NCBI GenBank assembly: GCA_007128755.1
Contig: SKWV01000330.1
Coordinates: 1-8,681, forward strand
DNA from: Trueperaceae bacterium
GTDB lineage: Bacteria; Deinococcota; Deinococci; Deinococcales; Trueperaceae
Direction of reading: 5' to 3'
DNA: 8,681 nucleotides
The number at the start of each line of letters is the position of its first letter. The first letter of the stretch is position 1. The translations under genes and the position numbers were made by a program. Under the pieces are notes generated by a model. That model was not told the origin of the DNA, did not search any database, and saw only the letters and a program-made list of their open reading frames with translations. Of the stretch, positions 1-5,820 are shown piece by piece.

Positions 1-898
1 GATGCACTGCGTCGGCACGGCGGTCATCGCTGCGAAGGCCACCCCGTATCAGCGCGAACGCTACCTGAAGCCGATCGCCGCCGGGGAGCACGTCACCAGC
101 CTCACCCTCTCCGAGGCCGGCCTCGGCTCGCAGATGTACCTGTCGGACACGCGGCTCCGGCGCGAGAACGGCTGCTTCGTCGTGGACGGTACGAAGCAGT
201 TCATCACCAGCGGCGGGCATGCGGACTCCTACGTCGTGTCGACGATGTCGACGGCGGAGGAGGAGCTCGGTGAGTTCAGCCTGTTGATCGTGAACGACGA
301 CACGCCGGGGATCTCGTGGCTCGACGCGTGGGACGGCATGGGCATGCGTGGCAACTCGTCGCGCGGGCTGCGCCTGAACGGTGCACGGGTGCCGCTCCAG
401 AACCTCCTGGGCGAGGAGGGCGATCAGGTCTGGTACGTCTTCGACGTGGTCGTGCCGTACTTCCTCCTGGCGATGTCGGCCACCTACGTGGGCATCGCCC
501 GCACCGCCCTGGCGCTCACGGTGCAGCACCTGAGCACCCGGCGCTTCTCGCACTCCGGCGAGACGCTCGGCGAGGCACCCGTCGTCCAGCAGCAACTCGC
601 CGAGATGTGGTCGTCGGTCGAGAAGACCCGCCGGCTCGTCTACCACGCCGCCCGCCTCGGCGACACGGGTGACGCGGACGCCCTCCCGGCGATCCTCATG
701 AGCAAGGCCGACGTGGCGGAGACGGTCGTGGCGATCACGAACGACGCCATGACGCTGTGCGGCGGCATGGCGTATCGCGAGAACGCTCACTTGGCACGGC
801 TGCTGCGCGACGCCCGGGCGAGTCACGTCATGGCCCCGACCACGCACACGCTCAAGGGGTGGGCCGCGCGGTCCCTGCTCGGCCTGCCCCTCCTGTGA
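1..898 (+). CDS. Acyl-CoA dehydrogenase-fold flavoprotein, 5' end missing, catalytic Glu absent
   Basis: This is the C-terminal three quarters of an acyl-CoA dehydrogenase (ACAD) superfamily protein. The reading frame is open to the left edge, and 298 residues are visible of a usual 380-400, so the ATG at base 2 is probably internal. Visible family marks, numbered from that ATG, are the FAD-binding LTLSEAGLGSQ (34-44), the middle beta-domain VDGTKQFITSGG (61-72), the Arg-Arg-Phe of the C-terminal helical domain (180-182), and CGGMAYREN followed by RDAR near the end. In medium-chain ACADs the catalytic glutamate sits in a YEGT motif about ten residues after that RDA. Here the aligned stretch is HVMAPTTH, with Ala278 in its place. 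The alternative glutamate site used by long-chain and isovaleryl enzymes aligns to about Val150. The fold is clear, but dehydrogenation of acyl-CoA is doubtful. Flavin-dependent hydroxylase-like or oxidase-like members of the superfamily are alternatives. Its stop codon overlaps the start of the diguanylate cyclase gene. Confidence 0.9.
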   Translation, partial: MHCVGTAVIAAKATPYQRERYLKPIAAGEHVTSLTLSEAGLGSQMYLSDTRLRRENGCFVVDGTKQFITSGGHADSYVVSTMSTAEEELGEFSLLIVNDDTPGISWLDAWDGMGMRGNSSRGLRLNGARVPLQNLLGEEGDQVWYVFDVVVPYFLLAMSATYVGIARTALALTVQHLSTRRFSHSGETLGEAPVVQQQLAEMWSSVEKTRRLVYHAARLGDTGDADALPAILMSKADVAETVVAITNDAMTLCGGMAYRENAHLARLLRDARASHVMAPTTHTLKGWAARSLLGLPLL

Positions 899-2352
899 GC
901 GCCGTGGTGACGTCGCCCGCCTACGTCGTGCTGGTGGTCGACGAGGAGGAGCACGTCGAGGTTCCGGAGCCCGTCGCCGAGGCGGCGCGCCGTGTGGGCC
1001 TTGATCTCCGGCGAGCCTCGGAGAGAGCCGGGATGGTCGACCTGCTGGCGTGGTTGGCGAGCGAGGCGCCTCCCTCGGCCGTGTTCCTGTCGGCGGGCGT
1101 GACGAGTCCGCTCGCGATCGCGAGGCAGCTGCACCAGGCGGCTCCGCTCGTGCAGATGGTGTTCCTCGTCGGCCCCGAAGGGAGCGTGCTGCTCCGCCGC
1201 GAGATGACGTTGGCGCCGATGATCGGCAACCACTGGACGATCGTGGCGCCCGACGCCGCCGCGTTGCCGCGAGCGCTCGAGGCGGCCGTGCGGGCGACGC
1301 GGCAGCGCTCGAACCTGCGCACCACCCTCGACCGGATGAACCTGAAGATCCAGGACCGGCGCCCCGCCACGGCCGATGACGACTTCCGCAGGCTGATCAT
1401 CTCCGACCGCTACCTGGCCAGCATCCTCGAGCACGCGGGCGACGCCATCCTCACGGTCGACGGACACGACCGGATCGCGACGTGGAACCGGGGCGCTACC
1501 GCGCTGTTCGGGCACGAAGAGGCCGAGGCGCTCGAGGAGCCCGTCGACCTGCTCGTGAGCCCCGAGGTGACGAGCGCGCTGCTGACGCTCGTGCACGAGG
1601 CGCGCACGGGGGAGGCCGCCCATCGCCACGAGCTCGCATGCGCGCGTGCCGACGGCAGCCGCTTCGCCGCCGACGTCACGGTGGCGCCCGTGCGCGACGC
1701 GTCGGGACGCGTCGCCTCGATCTCGCTCATCGCGCGGGACATCACCGCGCGCAAGCGAGCCGAGGCGCGCCTGAAGGAGGCGAACGCCAGCCTCGAGCGC
1801 ACGCTCGAGGAGCTGGAGGCGAAGGAGCGCGAGCTCCTCGACCTGAACGCGCAGCTGGAGCGCCAGGCCACCACCGACGCGCTCACCGGGCTCAAGAACC
1901 GCGTCGTGTTCCACAACAGCCTCGTCGAGATGATCGCCGTGATGACGCGACAGCGGACGCCGCTCTCGCTGCTGCTCATCGACGTCGACCACTTCAAGCG
2001 CATCAACGACACGCACGGGCACGTCGAAGGCGACCGCGTGCTCCAAGCGGTCGCCGCGTGCCTCCTGCGCCACACCAGGGAGCAGGACGTCGTGACCCGC
2101 TACGGCGGGGAGGAGTTCGCGATCCTGCTGCCGAACACCGATGCCTGCGACGCGATGGTGGTGGCCGAGAAGCTGCGGGTCGGCTGCCGGGACACGACGC
2201 ACGTCGAGTCCCGGCTCACGGTCAGCATCGGCGTGGCGAGCGCTCGGGACGGGGACACCGACGTCAGCCTGATCGGCCGCGCCGATGCGGCACTGTACGC
2301 GTCGAAGCGCGCCGGGCGCGACCGCGTCACGAGTGCCGCCGCCGTCGCGTGA
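895..2352 (+). CDS. Sensor diguanylate cyclase: receiver-like region, PAS, GGDEF
   Basis: A 485-residue protein predicted to make cyclic di-GMP from two GTP in the cytoplasm. Residues 1-140 look like a response-regulator receiver fold (VVLVVDEEE as the first strand), but the place of the phospho-acceptor Asp appears to be Ser66 in AVFLSAG, so it is probably degenerate. A PAS domain covers about 172-290 and ends in the typical DITARKRAEARL. A charged coiled coil (about 286-325) follows, then the GGDEF domain (326-480), starting TTDALTGLKNR. The active site is intact as GGEEF at 404-408. An RxxD motif (REQD, 395-398) five residues before it matches the allosteric inhibitory site. No EAL domain or transmembrane helix is seen. 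The GTG at 895 is chosen because it overlaps the upstream TGA (GTGA) and lies at the natural N-terminus. GTG at 904 or 907 is possible. There is no clear Shine-Dalgarno, so translational coupling to the flavoprotein gene is likely. The PAS ligand cannot be told. Confidence 0.93.
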   Translation: MSAVVTSPAYVVLVVDEEEHVEVPEPVAEAARRVGLDLRRASERAGMVDLLAWLASEAPPSAVFLSAGVTSPLAIARQLHQAAPLVQMVFLVGPEGSVLLRREMTLAPMIGNHWTIVAPDAAALPRALEAAVRATRQRSNLRTTLDRMNLKIQDRRPATADDDFRRLIISDRYLASILEHAGDAILTVDGHDRIATWNRGATALFGHEEAEALEEPVDLLVSPEVTSALLTLVHEARTGEAAHRHELACARADGSRFAADVTVAPVRDASGRVASISLIARDITARKRAEARLKEANASLERTLEELEAKERELLDLNAQLERQATTDALTGLKNRVVFHNSLVEMIAVMTRQRTPLSLLLIDVDHFKRINDTHGHVEGDRVLQAVAACLLRHTREQDVVTRYGGEEFAILLPNTDACDAMVVAEKLRVGCRDTTHVESRLTVSIGVASARDGDTDVSLIGRADAALYASKRAGRDRVTSAAAVA

Positions 2353-2419
2353 TCGACACCTCGTGGAGTACCCATCGGACGTCCCTGGGAGAGGTGGGCC
2401 GTTCGAGACTATGCTGACG

Positions 2420-2452
2420 GCAAGAACCCCCTCGGGCGTACCGGGTTCTTGC
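2420..2452 (+). promoter_or_regulatory. Strong hairpin between the diguanylate cyclase and SagB-type genes
   Basis: A perfect 10-bp inverted repeat, GCAAGAACCC (2420-2429) and GGGTTCTTGC (2443-2452), around a 13-base loop. It starts 68 bases after the diguanylate cyclase stop. No T-run follows (the next bases are GCTGCGTTCC), so it is not a textbook intrinsic terminator. It could be a T-less terminator for the upstream gene or a leader structure of the downstream gene. A small second hairpin, CGGG (2465-2468) and CCCG (2473-2476), lies directly against the downstream Shine-Dalgarno. Confidence 0.6.
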
Positions 2453-2489
2453 GCTGCGTTCCTTCGGGTGCGCCCGGGTGAGGCTTCGC

Positions 2490-3155
2490 ATGAACCTGTC
2501 GTGGATGATGCTGTCGTGTAGCGCCGCGGGCGCGGCCGAGACTCCGGAGGACGATGGGACGGTCGCCCTGCCCGCCGCCGATCGCGTTGGTGGGATGACG
2601 GTCGAGCAGGCGCTGGACCGCCGCCGATCCGTACGCGCCTATGCGGCCGGATCCCTGTCGCTGCAGGAGGTCGGCCAGTTGGCCTGGGCCGCCCAGGGCG
2701 TGACCGACCGGGAGAGCGGCTACCGGGCGGCGCCGTCGGCCGGCGCCACCTTCCCGATCGAGATCGACGTGCTGGTCCACGGCGTCGAGCCGCTGGCGGA
2801 CGGCATCTACCGCTACCTCCCGGACACGCACGCGCTCCGGCGCCGGTCCGTCGGCGACTACCGACCGGCGGCGTACGAGACGACCTTCGATCAGTCGATG
2901 GTGCGCGACGCGCCCGTGGTCATGGTGATCTCGAGCATCGTGACCAGGACCGAGCAGCGCTTCGGAGAGCTGGCCGGTCACCTCGTCGACATCGAAGTGG
3001 GTCACGTGGCGCAGAACGTCTACCTGCAGGCCGAGGCGCTCGGCCTCGGGACCGTCGCGATCGCCGCGTTCCGGGAGGAGGCGATGGCCGCCGCGCTGGA
3101 GCTGCGCGACGGCGAGCGCCCGCTCTACCTCCTGCCGGTGGGCCGGCTTCGCTGA
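2490..3155 (+). CDS. SagB-type nitroreductase-family oxidoreductase
   Basis: A 221-residue FMN-dependent oxidoreductase of the nitroreductase superfamily, closest by eye to the SagB/ThcOx group. Family marks are MTVEQALDRRRSVRAY (from residue 36, with the phosphate-contacting Arg cluster), the AAQGVT stretch, the flavin-contacting APSAGATFP (81-89), and GHVAQNVYLQAEALGLGT (171-188). It ends in the typical LYLLPVGR. SagB enzymes oxidise azolines in peptide natural products, but no cyclodehydratase or precursor peptide is nearby, so this looks like the stand-alone version with unknown substrate. The ATG at 2490 is preferred because GGGTGAGG (2476-2483) lies 6 bases upstream. An in-frame GTG at 2478 would add MRLR, giving a positively charged start before a short hydrophobic stretch and MLSC, a poor lipobox-like site. 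A short lipoprotein or secretion signal is therefore possible but weak. The gene stands 137 bases after the diguanylate cyclase and may have its own promoter. Confidence 0.87.
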   Translation: MNLSWMMLSCSAAGAAETPEDDGTVALPAADRVGGMTVEQALDRRRSVRAYAAGSLSLQEVGQLAWAAQGVTDRESGYRAAPSAGATFPIEIDVLVHGVEPLADGIYRYLPDTHALRRRSVGDYRPAAYETTFDQSMVRDAPVVMVISSIVTRTEQRFGELAGHLVDIEVGHVAQNVYLQAEALGLGTVAIAAFREEAMAAALELRDGERPLYLLPVGRLR

Positions 3156-3278
3156 GGACCCACGGCACGGCGATCTCCTGCCGTTAGTGGCTCGTTAGGG
3201 CTCCTCCTGGCACGGTGCACGAACACGCACTTCCGAGTGAGCGGGAGCATGCGTGCTCGACGCACAGGAGGAGGCGCC
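3156..3278 (+). promoter_or_regulatory. Leader of the alpha/beta-barrel gene with a possible anti-Shine-Dalgarno
   Basis: This 123-base gap holds several ordered elements. CTCCTCCTG (3201-3209) is exactly complementary, over 9 bases, to CAGGAGGAG (3265-3273), the ribosome-binding site of the next gene. A small hairpin, GAGCA (3245-3249) and TGCTC (3254-3258) with a TGCG loop, lies between the two arms. The arrangement could hide the ribosome-binding site in mRNA. A weaker 5-bp inverted repeat, ACGGC (3167-3171) and GCCGT (3180-3184), lies just after the SagB-type gene. No convincing -35/-10 pair was found. Confidence 0.4.
3182..3203 (+). repeat. 11-base-spaced direct repeat CGTTAG..GGCTC
   Basis: CGTTAGTGGCTC (3182-3193) is followed at once by CGTTAGGGCTC (3193-3203). 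The two copies of CGTTAG start 11 bases apart, about one helical turn, in the spacer before the alpha/beta-barrel gene. Such an arrangement suits a regulator binding one face of DNA. With only two short copies, chance is a real alternative. Confidence 0.35.
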
Positions 3279-3281
3279 ATG
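3265..3281 (+). promoter_or_regulatory. Strong ribosome-binding site fixing the ATG at 3279
   Basis: CAGGAGGAGGCGCCATG: an extended Shine-Dalgarno ending about five bases before the ATG. It decides the start at 3279 over the in-frame codons upstream. It is identical in 16 of 17 bases to the block before the methyltransferase gene (3639-3655). Confidence 0.8.
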
Positions 3282-3575
3282 ATCGTGGTCCGAGACATCT
3301 TCCAACTGCACTTCGGCAAGGCGAAGGAAGCCATCGCCCTGCTCAAGGAGGGGCAACGGAGCCTCGAGAGAGACGGGTACTCGACCGGACACCTGCTCGT
3401 CGACGTCACGGGAGAGTTCTACACGCTCGTGATGGAGAGCACCTTCGAGAGCTTGGCGGCGTACGAGTCGGGCCTCGCCTCGGCGATCTCCAGCGAGGAG
3501 TGGCAGGCGGTGTACGCACGCCTCGTGCCGCTCGTGCGCTCGGGTCGTCGCGAGGTGTTCCGGATCGTGGAGTGA
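3279..3575 (+). CDS. Small protein, probably dimeric alpha/beta barrel (NIPSNAP/ABM-like)
   Basis: A 98-residue cytoplasmic protein with no signal peptide or membrane segment. The pattern is that of a ferredoxin-like alpha+beta unit. A first strand (MIVVRDIFQLHFG) is followed by a helix (KAKEAIALLKEGQRSLER). Two strands come next (HLLVDVTG, EFYTLVMES), then a helix containing ESLAAYESGLAS and SSEEWQAVYARLVPLV, and a last strand (REVFRIVE). The alternation and the FESLAAYE segment recall NIPSNAP and antibiotic-biosynthesis-monooxygenase-type dimeric barrels. I cannot assign a reaction, and no catalytic residue can be named. The start is set by the strong Shine-Dalgarno. The gene lies 77 bases before the methyltransferase, on the same strand and with nearly the same ribosome-binding block, so the two are probably expressed together at similar levels. 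It may be a small-molecule-binding partner of that enzyme, but this is inference only. Confidence 0.83.
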   Translation: MIVVRDIFQLHFGKAKEAIALLKEGQRSLERDGYSTGHLLVDVTGEFYTLVMESTFESLAAYESGLASAISSEEWQAVYARLVPLVRSGRREVFRIVE

Positions 3576-3638
3576 AGTCCGCCGCCGAAGGGCCTGCGCG
3601 CGTCGCCCGGTTCCGGATCCCGCACACACCCACACCAC

Positions 3639-3655
3639 CAGGAGGAGGCACCATG
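3639..3655 (+). promoter_or_regulatory. Ribosome-binding site of the methyltransferase gene
   Basis: CAGGAGGAGGCACCATG sets the ATG at 3653, although the reading frame stays open far upstream. It follows a G-poor, C/A-rich tract (3621-3640), which should be unstructured in mRNA and favour initiation. It differs from the block at 3265-3281 by one base. Confidence 0.8.
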
Positions 3656-4426
3656 CAACCCAGCATCGACGTCGACGAACTCAGGGGCAAGGTCAGGAAC
3701 GTCTACCAGCAGGTCGCGGCCGACCCGCACGCCGGCTTCCACTTCGAGACGGGACGCGGCTTGGCCGAGCGTCTCGGGTACGAGGTCGACGACCTCGACC
3801 GGATCCCGGCCCAGGCGATCGACTCGTTCGCCGGCGTCGGGTACCACATCGACTTGGCCGGGCTGGAGGGCGGCCAGCGGGTCCTCGACATGGGCAGCGG
3901 ATCGGGCATGGACAGCTTCGTGGCGGCGCTCCGGGTCGGCCCCACGGGCTCCGTCGTCGGCCTCGACATGACCGACGAGCAGCTCGCCAAGGCCCGCTCG
4001 CTCGCCGCCGTGCACGGCTTCGAGCAGGCGTCGTTCGAGCGCGGCTACATCGAGGAGATACCGCTCGAGGCAGCGAGCGTCGACACCGTCATCAGCAACG
4101 GCGTGATCAACCTCGCGGCCGAGAAGGATCAGGTCTTCCGGGAGATCGCTCGGGTGCTGGCGCCGGGAGGCCGCATGGCCATCTCCGACATCGTCACCGA
4201 GAAGGAGCTGACCGAGAACATCGTGTGTGACACCTCGTTGTGGGCGGCGTGCATCGGCGGGGCCGCGCAGGAGGACCGCTACCGGGCCATGATCGAGTCG
4301 GCCGGCCTGCGCCTCGCGTCCACACGTGGCAATCCCCAGTACCGGTTCCTGTCGAAGTCGGCTCGCGGGGCGAGCGAGACGTTCGGCGTCAAGAGCGTGT
4401 CGCTGCTGGCGATCAAGCCGGCCTAG
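3653..4426 (+). CDS. SAM-dependent methyltransferase, ArsM-like but lacking key arsenic-binding cysteines
   Basis: A 257-residue class I SAM methyltransferase. Motif I is VLDMGSGSGMD (77-87). VVGLDMT follows, with the acidic residue that binds the SAM ribose, then GYIEEIPLEAASVDTVISNG (motifs II-III) and the VLAPGGRMAISDIV strand. The whole layout follows arsenite methyltransferases: GYIE, SNxVINL, VLxPGG, then LWxxCxGGA. In AS3MT/ArsM, As(III) is bound by cysteines in GCG, SNCVINL and WGECLGGA. Here the aligned positions are Val62 (GVGYH), Gly150 (SNGVINL) and Cys200 (WAACIGGA). One of three is kept, and Cys192 is an extra nearby cysteine. Arsenite methylation is therefore unlikely, and methylation of another thiol or small molecule is more plausible. 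The C-terminus (YRFLSKSARGASETFGVKS) resembles that of other ArsM-like proteins. The upstream neighbour is the small barrel protein. The stop TAG is shared with the opposing glycosidase stop. The fold is certain; the substrate is unknown. Confidence 0.92.
   Translation: MQPSIDVDELRGKVRNVYQQVAADPHAGFHFETGRGLAERLGYEVDDLDRIPAQAIDSFAGVGYHIDLAGLEGGQRVLDMGSGSGMDSFVAALRVGPTGSVVGLDMTDEQLAKARSLAAVHGFEQASFERGYIEEIPLEAASVDTVISNGVINLAAEKDQVFREIARVLAPGGRMAISDIVTEKELTENIVCDTSLWAACIGGAAQEDRYRAMIESAGLRLASTRGNPQYRFLSKSARGASETFGVKSVSLLAIKPA
4423..4426. other. Shared CTAG: convergent stop codons overlap
   Basis: The palindrome CTAG serves as TAG for the plus-strand methyltransferase (4424-4426) and as TAG for the minus-strand glycosidase (4423-4425). 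There is no intergenic space for a terminator, so each transcript must run into the other gene or end inside it. Confidence 0.92.
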
Positions 4427-5820
4427 GAGACGCATGCCGCCACGGGCACCGGCCGATCGAACAGGGTCCCGCCGACGGTGCGTGTGTCGCTCGAGGCGAG
4501 CAGGGCGCCGGCGCCGTGGAACACCTGCGCGGAGCCGCCACCGTCGCAGTTGAGCGCGTCGACCGCGCCAGCTTCGGCCAGCGCCTCGGCCAGTTCGCCC
4601 AGGGTGCAGCCCGTGGGTCGATCCGGGCCGGTGCCCGACGACGACGACGTGCCCTGCACGGCGACGATCACCAGGGAGTTCGTGCGCGTCACGCCGATGC
4701 CGACGCGGGCCGCTCGCGAGCGATCGTGGTCGGCGGGGAAGACCAGCGGCGCCGTGCCATGGCGCATGCCCAGGGTCCTGAACCGTTCGTGGGCGAACGA
4801 CGCTTCGTTTACCACCACGTCGCCGTCGGCCAGGAGCCGCGGCCCGGCTTGCACGGCGGTGACGAGGTCGGGGATCGACGGCACGCGGTAGCCGACCGTC
4901 GGCCGCGCCAGCAAGGCCCGCAGCAGGCCGGCTGACGGAGGCGACCGCCACGACATGAGGATCGCCCCGTGGGGAACGGCGAGGGCGTCGCCCGACCCGA
5001 CCACCGTGGCGGAGCGACCTTGCAGGAGCACCTGGAGCGCCGCGTCGACCGCGGGCGCGTGTTCGCCGCCGCCCTGCCCGCGGTATGCGAGGTCGGGACC
5101 GCCGGTGGCGCCCGGTCGCACCGTCGTCCCGTCGGGCAGGTCGATCTCCAGATCGTCGGCGCCCAGGCGCGCGACCGTCCAGCCGGCGCCGGAGCGGAGC
5201 AGCGTCGCGCGAGGCAGGATGGGTGGCACGCGGATCCGCCCGCACGTCGCCAGCATGCCGACCGGATCACCGACGGCCGCGAACGGGCTGTCGAGCTCGC
5301 TCGGGTCGAAGAGGAAGAAGTGCGTGTTCAGGAGGACCGCCGACGGCAGGAAGTGGCCGACCTGCCGGAGGTAGCCGAGCGTGCCGACCGGCACGGTGAG
5401 GATCGGCCCCTCGGCCTCGCGCGCCGGCCGATGCGTCGCGATCGACCCGCGGCGGCGCGCCGCCAGCAGGAAGCGCCCCACGTCGCCTCCCCGGCGGCCC
5501 GACAGCGCCTCGCGCTCCGACGGCTCCGTCCGCGCCCACCAGGCGCTCACGGCCGCGCGGAGGCTCAGGTACGTGTCGCCCCCGTGGCGCTGCAGCGCGG
5601 CCGGAGCCTCCGCCGCGCGCACGGTGTGCGGTGGCAGCGCCAGCGTCTCGACGTGCGGATGGTACTGCCGGGTGTAGAGGTGCGCGACGTCGCGCGAGCG
5701 GATCCGGCCCGGGGCCTGCAGGCGGTGCGCGGTGAGCTCGTCGGCGTGGATCTCGATCACGCGCGAGGGCGCGCCGCCGTCGAACGAGCGCGCGTACGAG
5801 CGGACGCTCCGGGTCGTCAC
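4423..5820 (-). CDS. Phosphodiester glycosidase (NAGPA family) coupled to a sugar ABC importer
   Basis: A 465-residue protein whose C-terminal half matches the phosphodiester glycosidase (NAGPA, uncovering-enzyme) family, which cleaves the bond between a sugar's anomeric carbon and a phosphodiester. Marks in order are VLLNTHFFLFDP (162-173), in the place of the family's NGGFFD; PVGMLATCGRIRVPP after it; RAARVGIGVTRTNSLVIVAVQG; the GCTLGELAEALAEAGAVDALN helix; and the signature DGGGS at 426-430 followed by AQVF. The first 160 residues are not recognised. No hydrophobic signal peptide is seen, so the enzyme is probably cytoplasmic, unlike the exported or lumenal relatives. The GTG at 5820 is chosen because it overlaps the TGA of the MalG-type permease (GTGA). 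The frame runs further upstream, but only as a shadow of the permease. A later GTG (before IEIHADE) is a weaker choice. Context suggests that it acts on the transporter's cargo after uptake. Confidence 0.86.
   Translation of the reverse strand: MTTRSVRSYARSFDGGAPSRVIEIHADELTAHRLQAPGRIRSRDVAHLYTRQYHPHVETLALPPHTVRAAEAPAALQRHGGDTYLSLRAAVSAWWARTEPSEREALSGRRGGDVGRFLLAARRRGSIATHRPAREAEGPILTVPVGTLGYLRQVGHFLPSAVLLNTHFFLFDPSELDSPFAAVGDPVGMLATCGRIRVPPILPRATLLRSGAGWTVARLGADDLEIDLPDGTTVRPGATGGPDLAYRGQGGGEHAPAVDAALQVLLQGRSATVVGSGDALAVPHGAILMSWRSPPSAGLLRALLARPTVGYRVPSIPDLVTAVQAGPRLLADGDVVVNEASFAHERFRTLGMRHGTAPLVFPADHDRSRAARVGIGVTRTNSLVIVAVQGTSSSSGTGPDRPTGCTLGELAEALAEAGAVDALNCDGGGSAQVFHGAGALLASSDTRTVGGTLFDRPVPVAACVS

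Noticed and set aside
823..2202. A 459-codon minus-strand frame opposite the diguanylate cyclase.
   Set aside because: Its composition is that of an antisense shadow, with no recognisable domain, while the plus strand carries complete PAS and GGDEF motifs.
2377..2384. Palindrome GGACGTCC as an operator.
   Set aside because: Eight-base palindromes are frequent in GC-rich DNA, and no second copy or spacing pattern supports it.
2410..2415. TATGCT as a -10 promoter element for the SagB-type gene.
   Set aside because: No acceptable -35 hexamer is found 16-18 bases upstream (the region reads GGGAGA), so the match is too weak alone.
3167..3184. ACGGC/GCCGT inverted repeat as the terminator of the SagB-type gene.
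   Set aside because: The stem has only 5 bp and no T-run follows, so this is too weak to call a terminator.
3215..3652. Extension of the methyltransferase frame upstream to 3215.
   Set aside because: It would overlap the whole barrel-protein gene and has no domain. The ATG at 3653 has a strong Shine-Dalgarno and matches the family N-terminus.
3419..5245. A 608-codon open frame on the minus strand crossing the methyltransferase and the glycosidase.
   Set aside because: It is Arg/Pro/Gly-rich, has no family motif, and lies over two genes with clear motifs. Such frames are common in GC-rich DNA.
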